Part shown: positions 48,827-61,090 of the stretch, piece after piece | How positions within the stretch are numbered: position 1 is the stretch's first letter | Layout: every line of letters starts with the position of its first letter | Origin: Zygnema cylindricum | Lineage: Eukaryota > Streptophyta > Zygnematophyceae > Zygnematales > Zygnemataceae | NCBI GenBank assembly: GCA_037447655.1 | Contig: JBBHKE010000880.1 | Location: 217,934 to 281,933 of the forward strand | Reading direction: 5' to 3' | DNA length: 64,000 nucleotides | The notes under the pieces: generated by a model | The model's database searches: none | The model's input: the letters and a program-made list of their open reading frames with translations, nothing else | Told to the model about the DNA's origin: nothing | Position numbers and translations under genes: made by a program

Positions 48827-49586
48827 TTTGGTTAGAAACCAGGGAGAAGTTTGCTCACTCGAATATCGATTGCCGTGACCGGTGAGGGTGCTCTAACCTG
48901 TGTCGGTAGAACCACAATGTGAAGTGGTAGGGGATTGGAGGGAAACTGAGTGATCACACAGCCAGCGGCCGCTGGTTAGATGTGGGGCGTGCTCAGGTCC
49001 TAAGGACTAAGGCGGGGTGGGCAGTGTAGCCACCGCCGAAGCTCACTCCAATTACCTAGAGGCCAAACAAACTTGCCTTCTCCTAGCAATGATTCATGTG
49101 TAGAGGGAGGGCTTGAAGCCATGAAGGGTGAGGATGTGAGGATTATAGAACAAAAGATCCTGATGTAGTGGGAAATGGGGAATTTGCTGATGGTGGAGGA
49201 GGAAAGTGGAGTACTTTACTTCTTCAAGAGCAAAGGAGTCCAAAAATGACTCAAAACTTTTCAAACCCTAAATTGTTACCTTTGATTGATTTCAATTTTG
49301 CTGTTGCAAAATTTATGGTTAAATCTTACCTTCGAGAGCTTTCAATTTTTGCTATTGCAAAATTTGGGGGGAAATTCTTACATTTCTGTTTCAATGTTAG
49401 GAAATTAAAAATTTGAATTTGTACTAACTTATTGTCAATGTCTTTTTAATTTCTCAGACCTTGATCTTTTCAAAGGATTTGTTAAAGAGAAGAAGTTTTG
49501 GATTGGAGCAATCTAAGGAATTCAAACCTGCAGCAAATTTCTTTGGGAAATTATACTCTATCTTTCCTTTTGCTTGATTTAATTGT
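48827..49586. other. Gypsy C untranslated leader
   Basis: Homologous to the element B leader. An 82-codon frame at 49168-49416 is not conserved as protein between the two and is not called. Confidence 0.65.
48962..48975. promoter_or_regulatory. 14-bp palindrome in gypsy C leader
   Basis: CCAGCGGCCGCTGG, 150 nt downstream of the LTR, the same as in element B although surrounding bases differ. Confidence 0.5.
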
Positions 49587-50908
49587 ATGATAATGGCAAA
49601 TTCCGCATGGAAACGTGAAATGGAGAATGCTTTCAATGTATTGAAGAAACAAACTGTGAAATTGGTCAAAAGATTTAATAATCATGCTACCGCTGAGGAT
49701 GAAACCATTTCCGAATTGAAAAGTGAATTGAAAGATGTTAAAGAAAATGGGAATGTTTCAAATGAGAAATTGGATGAGCTCATTAATTTAATTCAGGCAA
49801 AGAATGATGTTAATGACCAAAAGGGTGAGAGTAGTAAAAGAAATGCCAGTTGTAGGGAGGATGATCATGATAGACCTAAGAAGATAAGGGATTTGATATT
49901 GTCTATTAGTGAGGCACCATCGTTTGATGGAAAGAGGATCGATGAGTTGGATGCTTGGATTTTTCATATGGAGTATTATTTGGAGTCTAGAAATTGCGAT
50001 CGTGATGATTACACTTCTTTTGCATTAGCTGTCTGAAAGGCGATGCTCATATTTGGTAATATACTCAGAGAAGGTCTAATTTGATTCATGATAATGCTGA
50101 TTGGGAAACTTTTAAAACCGCGATCAAATCGCGTTTCTTGTCTGTCACTTTTAAATCCAGAATGGAAGAAAAGTGGCTGAATTGTAAGCAGACTGGATCT
50201 GTGAAGGATTATATTGTGGAATTTGACTCATCTAGCATTCATGTCATAGGTTTGACTGATGAAATGGCTAAATTGCATTTCTTGAACTATTTGAATCCTA
50301 TACTGAAATCAGAGCTAAAACATCAAAATTTTAATAATTTGAAGGAATTACAAGATAAGTCATTGGAATTAGAGGATCAGTTGGGGTATAATCGGGAAAC
50401 TCGATCACTCAGGGGTAATTTAAATGAAGTATCACAGTGGGATGAGGAGGAATTTGTTGAAGAGGGTTTGAATGCTGGTCTGGTGAATAGGCAAAATATC
50501 TTCAGGGGAAATCAAAGGGGTGGACATAGTGTTAATGCAGGAAATAAATTTAACAATAGAGGGGGGTACATTAAAAGTCCTAAACCGAACATTAATGCTC
50601 AGAAGCCTAACCTTACCATCCCCACATGCACTATTTGTCAGAAAAGGGGTCATAGAGCATTTGAGTGTGCACAATTGAAAAAGATTAACTGTTATAACTG
50701 TGGAGAGGAGGGACATTTTAGTAGAGAGTGCACAAAACCCAAAAAGAAAGTCACTTGTTTCAAATGTGGAGGTCCAGATCATTACGCTAAAGACTGTACA
50801 GATAAAGGTTCTCTCAAAACAGTCGATGTAAATGAAGGTCTCCAAGAGGATATTGCATTATATCTAGCTGAGCAGGAAGCTCAGGAGGTGGGAAACGGAA
50901 AGGACTAA
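49587..50908 (+). pseudogene. Gypsy C Gag, one frameshift
   Basis: Two frames (49587-50036, 50081-50908) are separated by a 1-nt loss near 50028 and a following stop. The second part keeps all three CCHC knuckles: CTICQKRGHRAFEC, CYNCGEEGHFSREC and CFKCGGPDHYAKDC. Otherwise it is close to element B Gag. Confidence 0.88.
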
Positions 50909-50922
50909 CTGAAAGTCCTCAG

Positions 50923-51456
50923 TTGAGTCAACCGGATCCAGAAGTTAAAGAGTTAACTTTGGAGGGCAAATTAATGAATGGAAAAGTTAGGATAGCTAAA
51001 TTTATTATGATTCTCACTACACTGCATAGTTTAAAGAATCCTTCTGATGAAATTCTCAACAACATACCTATGTTAGGACAGTTAACTAATAATGACACCA
51101 GACACAGGTTGATTAGATTCGAGTCATTAGTGGAAGGAAAACCGTTGAAAGTAATGGTTGATTCATGTGCCACACATAATTTTATTTCACATAGGTTTGT
51201 AGAGGAAAATAAAATTCCTACTGTCATAAGGGAAAAGCCTTTACATGTTCAAGTGGCAAATGGTAATAAGTCCACATTAGACTTACAAACTAACACGATA
51301 GAAGTTGATATCCAAGGTCATAAAATGATAGTTGTGTGTGAAATAATGAGTTTGGGAAGTGAACAACTAATTTTGGGAAAGCCTTGGTTAACTGAACAAA
51401 ATTCTCAAATTAATGGGGAAATTAACACCTTGAAAGTGAGGTCTGAAAACAGTTAG
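50923..51456 (+). pseudogene. Gypsy C protease region
   Basis: DSCATHNFISHRF in place of DSG, LILGKPWLTE, and ending ENS*KVLQ at a TAG. At the protein level it appears identical to element B over its full length. Confidence 0.83.
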
Positions 51457-51462
51457 AAGGTT

Positions 51463-52786
51463 TTGCAAGCATTATCTCCTAAGAAATTGCATAGGAATCA
51501 TATAAATAACATAACCAGATTGGGAGTGGAAGGTTTGATATCTGCTAAACAATTTAAAAAACACTTAAAAGATAAAACAAATCATCCTTTCTTGTTATTA
51601 GTAACTGAGGCAGTTACTGATGAAAGAGGGGGAGAAAACACTAACATTGATGTCATCACTAAATCAGACACCACTAAAACTTTCGAAAAACTAAAATCTG
51701 ATTTTGTAACTGACATTAATACATCTGATGTTGCTGTTAAGGATTTGATTTTTGAATTTCAAGATGTTTTCCCAAGTGATTTACCCTCGGGAAGGCCACC
51801 TTCCCGAGATGTAGAACATGTTATTAACCTTGAACTTGGATGTAATCCTCCTGTCACAGGAATTTATAAACACAGTTTCTTTGAGCAGGAGGAGTTAAAG
51901 AAACAGATCAAAGAACTCTTAGAGAAAAGACATATTCAGCCCAGCAAATCACCGTACGGAGCACCCGTTCTCTTCGTCAAAAAGAAAGACGGAACGTTGA
52001 GAATGTGTGTCGATTATCGTAGTCTGAATAAGATTACGGTGAATGATAGGTATCCGTTACCATTAATTTTTGATTTGATAGATCGTTTAATGGGTGCAAA
52101 AGTATTTTCGTTGATTGACTTGCGTAGTGGCTTTAATCAGGTGGCAATTAGAATTGAAGATGTTGATAAAACTGCTTTCAGGACTACGGTGGGTCATTTC
52201 GAATGGATAGTGATGTCATTCGGCTTAACAAATGCACCGCCTACTTACCAAAGATTAATGAACCAAACCTTTCCAGATGACATAAATGAGTTTGTCCAAG
52301 TGTTTATAGATGATATTTTAGTTTACTGTGAATCTAAAGAACAACATATAATTCATTTAAAAAAAGTGTTGGAAAGGTTAAGAGAAAGAAAATTATAAGG
52401 AAAATTGTCAAAATCTAGTTTTCTTAAAAGTGAACAATTATTTTTGGGACACATAGTTAGTGGGGAAGGTGTTAAAACAGATCCACCCAAAATTTAAGCA
52501 ATCCAAAATTGGAAACAACCTACTAATGTCACAGAAGTTAGATCGTTTTTGGGATTGGCCACTTATTACAGGAAATTTATCAGGAATTTCAGTATGATCG
52601 CCGCACCTTTGACGAATTTACTTCGGGAGAAGGAGACGTTTGTGTGGGGAGCTGATCAGATGGGAGCATTCGAGGAATTAAAAGGGAAGTTGACCTCTGC
52701 CCCTACACTGGTGTATCCTCACCCTACCGGGGAATTTGAAGTTCTGGTCACTACAAATGCATCTGATAAGGGTCTAGGTGCAGTCA
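51463..52786 (+). pseudogene. Gypsy C reverse transcriptase, interrupted
   Basis: RT frame 51463-52398 with [36 protein letters not shown] and [16 protein letters not shown] stop replaces Tyr after RERKL. The frame resumes in [20 protein letters not shown] and RNase H starts ([12 protein letters not shown]). The catalytic first Asp of RNase H (TTDAS) is Asn here. It is cut at 52786 by the solo LTR. Confidence 0.86.
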
Positions 52787-53998
52787 TGAAACTTTGAGAC
52801 CTCCATTGGCCCTCAGAGTATGCAGATCCAAAAGAAGCTAATCTAGATAGTGTCGACTCCAAGTTAATATAAACCCAAATGACTGACCCCTTGACAGTCA
52901 CAATCCCAATATAGATTCACCCCTGTGAAATAACACTTTCTGTGTGCTCAGCTCCACCCCAGAATGCAAAGTTAGAATATGAGATTTGGACACATTCACC
53001 CACTTTGACTTTCCCTTATAAATGCATCCACCCTGGCAGACAAAAACTCTGATCGTTAACACCTCTGTGTAGCTTGGACTCCCGTGAGTTCGTAGCAAAA
53101 AAAATCACTGAAAATGGTCAAGTAAATTGATAGTTATGGCTGGCCAAAGTTTGCCATTTATACAGAGTGCTCTCTGGGAGAGGCAGCTACCTACCCAAAA
53201 TTTTCTAAGTCCTATTCCCTCTCTTAAACTCTATCTACTGAAGTACGGCACCAATCAAATTACTGTGTCGTACAGAAAAGTACAGGTGCCAGTGTACTTT
53301 ATGTACGACCATTGTATGACATGGCCAAAATGTCGACACGTGTCAAATCAGGATTAGTTTCTGTAATCTCCGGAATTCCCGTAGTCCAATGATATCACGC
53401 CACGTGTTATCTGACGTGGCAAAGACCATAAAACGCTAAAAATGTCTTTTTCGTGATCGCGGCGCCTATCGTGGCCGTCCGATCAAAACTGGCTATAATC
53501 CTAGCCGCTGAAATTCGACGCGCGATATTTGTTTCGCTATCGAAACAAATGCGCGGTATTTGTTTCGCTATCGAAAAAAATGCGCGGTATCCGTTCTCTC
53601 CACATACCGTACTTCGTACTAAATCAAACTGTATCTATGTACTAAGTATCTATTAGCCGTTAAACGGATTAATCTACATATGACGATTTATATATTTATC
53701 AAACCCTATATATCGTAATATCTGTCCTAGACTTAACGGCTAAAGCTAACGGCTAATGCGGATTTGACGGACGGCAGGTACCAGGATCAAATCCTGGATC
53801 CGTCAACTAACTTTTGGTAAGTCTACCTAATTCACCCCTTGTCTTCTCTAGAAAGCCTAGGCAGCCATGGCTCTAGCCCCCTATCCAGCCTTCAGTGACT
53901 ACAACAAGTGTGGGGGCTTGGATAGGGGAGTTAGAGGCAGACCGCCTCAGCTCTTTTTCTATCCTAATACAGACCTAGAAAATATTCAAATATCAACA
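52787..53998 (-). repeat. Copia solo LTR nested in gypsy C, with TSD AGTCA
   Basis: 1,212 bp from TGAAACTTTGAGACC to TATCAACA (plus strand), flanked by AGTCA at 52782-52786 and 53999-54003. It is homologous to the copia LTRs at 25682 and 36589. Near 53765, CCAGGATCAAATCCTGG forms a 7-bp hairpin inside longer pairing arms. The true sense is probably the minus strand. Confidence 0.9.
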
Positions 53999-54003
53999 AG
54001 TCA

Positions 54004-55824
54004 TAAGTCAAAAAGTCGGCAAAATTTTTCATCCTATTGCTTTTGAGTTTAGAAAATTCAATGATGCTGAAAAGAAATATACAGCACAGGAAAAACAATT
54101 ACTTGCAATTGTACATGCATTGGTGAAATGGCGTTGTTATTTGCATAATAAAGAATTTACGTTCACTGTGATAATAAAGCACTCTCTTATTTACAGAGAT
54201 TAAGTGATGCGCAGATTATGACTGGCAAACAGGTTAGGTGGATGCAAAAATTAGCATATTTCAAATTTAATGTCAAACATGTTCTTGGGAAAACAAATGT
54301 AGTCGCAGATCCATTAAGTAGATGTTTTGAAATAAGTGTTATGGTTAAAGATGAATTGTTTTTAGATACAGTTAGATATGGTTATGATAAAGATCCTTAT
54401 TTTGTTGTGATTTGCAAGAGTATTTCGGGAGGGAATTCTGACCCACTGAATGAGAGGCATGTCAAAAACCTTAGAATAGAAGATGGTTTAATGTATTTGC
54501 GAACAGGGGATAGGTTATGCATTCTTGAAATGGGAGACTTGAGAAAACAACTTTTACAGGAAGCCCATGAGCATTTAGGATATGTTGGTCGAGATAAAAC
54601 TCTTAGTCGGTTGCAGAGTAGATTGCTTTGGCCACGGATGGCAAAGGAGGTGTCGAAACACGTGGAAAGTTGTGTCCCTTGCCAATAGAGTAAACCTAGT
54701 AACCAGAAACCTAGAGGTCTCTTAAAACCTTTAGATATCCTCGAAATACCATGGGAATTTGTCATTATGGATTTTATTGTCAGGTTACGAGCTACATCTA
54801 GAAGAAATGTCATGTCATGGTCGTAGTCGATAGGTTCAGTAAAATGGCAATCTTTATCCCTTGCAAAACTACTCATTCAGTTGTAGATATTGCAAAAATA
54901 TATTTTGACAACGTGGTCAGACATCATGGAGTTCCCCTATCTATTGTCAGTGATAGGGATTCTAAATTTACATCTGCATTTTGGAAAGAATTGCAGCAAA
55001 ATTTAGGTACTGAATTAAAAATGAGTACCTCTTATCATCCCCAGACAGATGGACAAACAGAAAGGATGAATCGTACACTGGAAGAAATGCTTAGGACTGT
55101 TTGCAGTGGAGTTCAGAACACATGGGAATCTAAACTGCCATTAATGGAATTTGCATACAATTCATGTAAACATGCTAGTACAGGATTCTCACCGTTTGAA
55201 GTTGCATACGGATACCAACCGAGAGAAGCATTAGACTTACTAACAGGGGTCACACAAGATAATAGGGGTTCTGGAACGGAATTTTGGGAATATATTCAAA
55301 CAGTTTGGAAAACGGTACGGGATGCATTAGTGGAGGCACAAAGAAGGCAAGAACTAAATGCTAATCGCAAACGGGGTGATTGGATGGTAAGCACAGGTGA
55401 TAAGGTTTGGCTTTCAACAACTTATTACAGGTGCAAGATCGAGGGACAAGGAGATCCTACTGGGAAATTTGCTCCTAAGTACATCGGACCATTTACTGTA
55501 ATCGAGATGATATCGTCAGTTGCTGCCAAATTGGACTTTTCGCCTTCAACAAAAATTCATCCAGTGATACATATCAGCCAGTTAAAACCAGCAAATCTTC
55601 GACCAACTGAAGGAGAATTGGAATTGGATCCCTCAATAATTATAGAACCTGCGGTTCACAGATGGGTAATAGATTGGGTTGGTCAACGGTTTAAGGTCGG
55701 CAATACTATATTCTGGCAAGTGTATTATCTAGGAAGGCCAGAAGATGAGTTAACTTTAGACGATAAAAATTCTGAGTTTTTGCAAAGGTATTGGAGGGAT
55801 AATAATATAGAAGTCTCGTCTTGA
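54004..55824 (+). pseudogene. Gypsy C RNase H remainder and integrase
   Basis: RNase H resumes ([20 protein letters not shown]) then frameshifts near 54165. 54218-54688 holds the connection and zinc finger up to VESCVPCQ followed by TAG. 54817-55824 (335 codons) holds the integrase core ([35 protein letters not shown]) and a complete chromodomain-like tail. This is the best-preserved integrase of the three gypsy elements. Confidence 0.87.
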
Positions 55825-55853
55825 GAATGAAAGAGTTTTAACTAAGGTCAGTT

Positions 55854-55872
55854 AAAAATAGGAAGGGGATGA
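55854..55872 (+). promoter_or_regulatory. Gypsy C polypurine tract
   Basis: AATAGGAAGGGGATGA directly before the 3' LTR; the equivalent GGAGGGGATGA occurs in B. Confidence 0.7.
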
Positions 55873-56838
55873 TGTAACAGTAAAAGCAGATCGAACTTGT
55901 TTGTAAAGGGGTATTTAGGTGTTATGAATATAGAGTACTAAATTTGGTGGACGTCCGCGAAAGAATCGCGCGATTTAGAGTCATTTTTCAAAAGATATAG
56001 CGATGGGTGTATTTAGGTGACAGCTAGGGGTCAAAATAATAGGTGGGTAACATTGAAACGGGTTAAGGGTCAAAGTAGTCACGGGATTTAAGGAGTACGT
56101 CTATATAAAGTACTAATATTGGTTTGGTACCTATTATGGTTCGTTTCGTACGATTTTTAGTACGAAACGTCATAATTCAAATTTGTAAGTTTCGTAGGTA
56201 GTTTCGCAAGTTAAATTCGCGACGCACGATCGTGCGAAGTCGCGTTTCAATTTGCGTGCACTTTTGCACGTAAATGCTACATAGTAAAATGTAGTGTTTG
56301 ATTGGTTAGTAAATGCTATGTAGTTAGTGGGAGATTTCGCACGCTTTTGCATTGGTCAGTCCGAGTCCTTGCTGATCAATGATTGGCCCGGGTAAAAGCT
56401 TGTTCAAACGGAGCTTTGACTCTGGCCTGGCTAGTCCAGGGCGATGATGGATAAATAGTGAAGTGTAAGAGGAGAGTAGACATCTTTTCCTTTGGAAAAG
56501 TTTGTGGAAATTCCGACTGATCTTGGTCCTGAGCGATTAATACCAAATTGGAGGAAAGGCATTTTGCATTGAAATCTCTTACTAACTAAATAGTGTTTTA
56601 GTAGTTTTGAGATAGAATTATTAAGAGTGGAGAGTAGTGGAAAACACTTTAATAAGAAGGGTTGAGCCACGAGGGCAAGAGACCAAGCTAATGTTATGTG
56701 GACAAAAGCTTCTTCTAATATAAAGTTGATCCTTATGTGAGTGTTGTCCAATGTGGATGTGTATTTTCCAATGTGTGGAATGTGTGGTTGGGAATGTTTG
56801 TAGTAATGGGATTTTCTGAGGTAGGAAATCCTGTTACA
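55873..56838 (+). repeat. Gypsy C 3' LTR (966 bp)
   Basis: TGTAACAG...CTGTTACA. It contains the perfect palindrome CGCACGATCGTGCG at 56223-56236, about 120 bp after the TATA box. Confidence 0.9.
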
Positions 56839-58205
56839 TTAAAGGTGTGACGATTAAATACGCTGACAATGTCCGTGACGGTTGTCAACGTCTACAATTT
56901 GTGATGACGCACCTCATTGTTCAAAATTGTCTGTGATGTCGCATAATTTTATGTGGCATTTGTAAACATCTACCTTGACAACCCTTTGTCCATGGATACT
57001 GTCCGTGGCTGACGATGCCTTCCTTGTACAGCTGCCTTTTTGGCAATTTCCACGAGCTTTTAATCTTTATTTATATTTGAGAAACTTGTCTCCTATTTGA
57101 TATAATCACCATAAATTCAAGTTTTATTTTTAACTCTTAGTGGATCCATTGATTTCTTCATTCGTGTGTTAAGAATTAAAGATAATAAAGAAAAACAAAT
57201 AACAATAATCATAATAAAATTTGGTTTTATAATAAACGATTTGCATAGTAGATTAAGTGTGACGTAATAAAACCAATATTAAACACAACAATTATAATTT
57301 ATTTTTGGTAAATTCGAACGTGTAAAAACGTGGTAAAATTTTCAGATGAAACAACATAATAAAATAGACTTATTATCCGCCTTTTTCCTGGTCAAAAAAC
57401 AAAGTAATCATAATTGTGGATTTTCATATTCTTATGGCAAAATAAGTTTTATCAAGCTTCCCACCTATCAACGTAGAGCTTCCTCGTGAAAGGATGATGA
57501 ATAATGAATTTTGAAGGAGTGAATGCGAGGCTGCGTGAGAGAGGCAACGTGTAAGACTTCTTGGAGTGCCCTCAAAGATTTCTCGCGTTTTCGTGAAATG
57601 GTATCGTAATTTTCAGACCTTTGGACTGAAAACATCCCTACTGAATGGAACGCGATAACCCAAAACAAATTGTGTACTTTGATGGACGCAAACGGACAAA
57701 AAATAACGAATAGTGTACCTTTCGCCGTCGCTTGAATGAGTTTGAAATTTTTGTAAACTTTTTTACACCTGCGAATAACTGTTCCTATTTTTTTTTATAA
57801 TTTTTTTTGTTTTTAAACACATCGTCCATGTGTTTTAAAGAAAAGTTTGAAGATGACGTTTTTTGGCGTGGCCGTGGGTCGAATAACACAAGACGACAAC
57901 ATGTAGTACATCCTTAATTTGACGATGACGCAAAATATACTTCTATTTTTTTCTAATTTTTTGTACGGTTTAAACTTACGCGGTACGGCTCTTAATTTTT
58001 CAAGAAAACAACAGAAAAAAACCCTTACTTTGGCACATGGAGATGCACCCTTGTTTCTGGTCATTTGATGTTACTTATATGCTAGCGTGATATGTCGGGT
58101 AGAAGACAAATTTTCACGAACATTTTTTGTCACACAAATGTTTTTCCATGCGAATGTGTTAATGTGTAGTCTTTTGGAGAATAGGATGCATTATCGAATG
58201 TACAA
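56839..58205. other. No gene; dispersed-repeat remnants
   Basis: 57985-58052 is homologous to 27997-28064. 57480-57760 is weakly similar to 38900-39070. No intact reading frame of interest. Confidence 0.45.
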
Positions 58206-58704
58206 TACACCGCGAATCGTAATTAGAGTAAAGAAATAATTAGAGTAAAAAAATGAACAAAAATAATTAGAATTATTAATGATAATTTGGGTAATAAAAA
58301 AAAATTGTACTCTAATTTCTCAATGACTCTAATTTTGGTTTCTTTCCATAATAAATATCCGCGCTGAATATCTCTACTATGACAAAACGTACAATTTTAA
58401 GTCATTATGACGTTTGCACAACGGGGTTTGTGAATAAGCAGTTACATGATAACGGCCTGTATTAAATATTTTTTTGTACTTTTTTAGTTAATAAAGTACT
58501 ATTTTAGTTAATAAAGTACAATTTTGCATGGTAAAACGTCATCCGTACCCCACACTATTTATAACGAACCTATATTAAAATTATTAACGCTAATTATTCC
58601 GTACCTTAAATAGTATAAAGAATAATTTAGAATTATGTACTCTATTTAACGTGATAGGATCGAAATTTAGGGCGACCGAAACTCTAATTACGATTCGCGG
58701 TGTA
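58206..58704. mobile_element. MITE E (499 bp), TA-flanked
   Basis: TACACCGCGAATCGTAATTA at left and TAATTACGATTCGCGGTGTA at right are perfect inverted repeats. Same family as 18287-18962, same orientation. No transposase. Confidence 0.85.
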
Positions 58705-59656
58705 GTATATGACTCATCGACCACAAGTGGCACCGTTTTAATACACCAAAGGAGCGCCCGTGTTGCACGTAGCCATAAAAGGCTCGGTGGAGGCGCTAAA
58801 AAATAAGAATTTTGTCTTCTATCTAAGAAAAAGATACACTGAATAGCCCCTAAATTTGCAATCGAATCCACCGTCAAATAGCCATGTGTACAATACACGA
58901 CAAATTAAGGAAATGCAAAGATATACGGTTATGCTTTCCGGGGAAAACAATGTGGGGGTCAAGGAGTTCCATCAAAGTCGAAACGTACGTTTCTTCGCAC
59001 CAATAAGGGGACTTTTCCTTTCCTTTGATTTCTCTTTGGTTCGAGTTCCGTCAAGCCGTTTTGAAGAAATTCGTATGTTCACACGTGTTTCAAAACCGTG
59101 AAAACAAAACGTTGTTTCTAAACTGTCGTTGCGCTTAACGTGACTAGAATCACGTCGAAATTTGTTGTTCGTCGCTGTAATGATTATAAGTCATTTTTTC
59201 TGGATCGACCTCTCGAAAACGGACAAGTGGTTATCCGCTAAGCGTTAAGAAATAATTAGTTGGAATTTCATAGGCTCTGGCTCCATTTCCACCCATGATG
59301 TTCCACAAGACTCCTCCAAAAAGCAATGATTGTAATGATTCAGAAAGTATACGGCCAATGACATGGCTATAGATAAATTACGACCAATAACGTGACGGTC
59401 AAAGTACCAGAAGAATCAAAGTTGTACATCTCGAAAAAGGACTAAAATGTCCATGCAACTGCAGAACCGACCCCGATGGATTTTCAATAGTGTGGCTCGC
59501 CGTACTGAAGCTGAGCCAGTATACCGCGGTCCGGTTTTAGCCGAATATCGAAGACCCGGAGGTGCCGGTTCGCTCGGTATTTTGGTACGGTATTTCTTCT
59601 TGGTTTTTTGGGTCATGAACTCTTGCACGTCGCTGTCTAACCAATCCACAGCCAGC
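58705..59656. other. Spacer between MITEs, no gene
   Basis: Overlapping open frames on both strands near 59416-59677 have no recognisable domain and are not called. Confidence 0.4.
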
Positions 59657-60235
59657 TACACCGTGAATCGTTATTAGACTATAGAAATTATTAGTATCAA
59701 TAATAAATTAGTGTCATTGATGCTAATTTGTGTATCAATACCATCGTCAAAAAAATGTTTAATTGTAATTTCTCCTTAACGCTGATTTAGGTGTACAGGA
59801 TCCGCCGTCATGACATACAAGTTAAAATAGGTAGAAGTACAAAATCTGACAATCCGTACCACGTCTCGTCCTTCCATTGTAATGAATCCACAAATATAAT
59901 TTAGGTTTGAGGATGAACAATCATTACACCGTAAATACTTATACACTAAAATAGGTACGAGTTTATTCTAAGCGCAGTTCTGTATGTAACCGACATAAGT
60001 AAACAACAATTTCCGTACAATCTTCGGTAATGAAGTACAATGATGTACGAACAACCACCATCCGTACACCGCACTATTCAATAAATATGTACGGTAACAC
60101 CATTGACGCTAATTCACAAGAACCATAATTAACGTCACGGATAAATTAGAATCTGTCACTGTATTTCGGGTATTAATGTCAAAATTTTGGGGCGCCGATA
60201 TAGAGTACATAAGTCTAATAACGATTCGCGGTGTA
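59657..60235. mobile_element. MITE (579 bp), TA-flanked
   Basis: Ends TACACCGTGAATCGTTATTA and TAATAACGATTCGCGGTGTA, about 25 bp of near-perfect inversion. The interior is AT-rich and non-coding. Confidence 0.8.
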
Positions 60236-60302
60236 GCTTCTAATATTAGGGTTTCGATATATTTACCGTGTACTTTTAGTTCCTTGTTCACAGTCCTTTT
60301 TG

Positions 60303-60853
60303 TACACCGTCAATCCCTATTAGAGTAAAGGAATAAATAGCGTAAAAAAAAAATTAGTGTTATTAACACTAATCGGGATTTTTTTTTTTTTTTTAAATAT
60401 ATATACTAATTAATCCCTAACTGTAAATTGGATTGTCCTGAATAATAAATACCCGCCCTTTCGATGTCTACAGTAATATGTGTATTTGTACAAAATCTGA
60501 CAATTCGTAAGCCGTCGAGCTGTTCACACGGTCGACGGACGAACATATGAGAACGTGATTTTTTTCGACAAGTTTGCATCTCTTTCTTCCAGTGCACATT
60601 CACATGTGTGCGCAATAATGTTCAGTGTCTTTTTATGCCTTTGTAATTCAAAAAGTACCATTTCGTACGGAAATACCCTGTTCGTACGCCACACTATTTC
60701 TATCGCAATGTATTTCCATTATTAACGCTAATTGAAAAAAAAACATAATAGAATAATGGAAAAAATAGAATTATGGATTGTATTTCAGGTTTTTTTTTTT
60801 TAAAAAAGGGCACCGAATTGGCGTTATATACTCTAATAGCGATTGACGGTGTA
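60303..60853. mobile_element. TIR element B, copy 2 (551 bp)
   Basis: TACACCGTCAATCCCTATTAG and CTAATAGCGATTGACGGTGTA. Homologous to 14718-15275 in inverse orientation throughout, including an open ~69-residue frame at 60406-60615. Confidence 0.82.
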
Positions 60854-60899
60854 CTTTACTGAATCGAGCGTTTTTAGGTGTGAAGGTCGCGTGTGAGGG

Positions 60900-61090
60900 G
60901 GTCCACGTCGCCCTGCATTCCTTTCACTACAATTTCGCTTTACGACGCCTCGCTCCGCGCGGTGCGTCGCAAGTATAAATATGTTTAGGATTTTTTCTCA
61001 TTCGTGTTTTTTTTTTTTTTTTTAAACCCGAACCAATAACCCTATGACCCTAAAAATCCGCGGTACTCGGGCGGTATTTTGCAAGTGTGC
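60900..61090 (+). promoter_or_regulatory. GC-rich/TATA/telo-box module, copy 1
   Basis: GTCCACGTCG, then CGCTTTACGACGCC...GCGCGG, TATAAATA (60974-60981), ATGTTTAGGA, CTCATTCGTG and a T-run, then CAATAACCCTATGACCCTAA. It looks like a repeated Pol II promoter or a TE terminal region. Confidence 0.45.

Larger units (their letters stand above)
47843..56838 (+). mobile_element. Ty3/gypsy element C, full length with nested solo LTR
   Basis: 8,996 bp including a 1.2-kb insertion. 5' LTR 47843-48812 and 3' LTR 55873-56838. Flanks TTAAG (47838-47842) and TTAAA (56839-56843) look like a target duplication with one change. The internal order gag, protease, RT, RNase H, integrase is complete, but there are several frameshifts and stops. 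Confidence 0.9.

Noticed and set aside
53700-53830. tRNA gene
   Set aside because: A T-loop-like GGATCAAATCC is present but no A box, anticodon arm or acceptor stem of the right size. It sits in an LTR and is treated as a conserved hairpin.
30550-56838. Integrated pararetrovirus or envelope-bearing retrovirus
   Set aside because: Gag-protease-RT-RNase H-integrase order, chromodomain-like tail, LTRs and target duplications mark ordinary Ty3/gypsy and Ty1/copia retrotransposons; no envelope or movement-protein frame is seen.
59416-59677. Overlapping 76-77-residue frames on both strands
   Set aside because: Mirror-image open frames in GC-richer DNA; no homology recognised.
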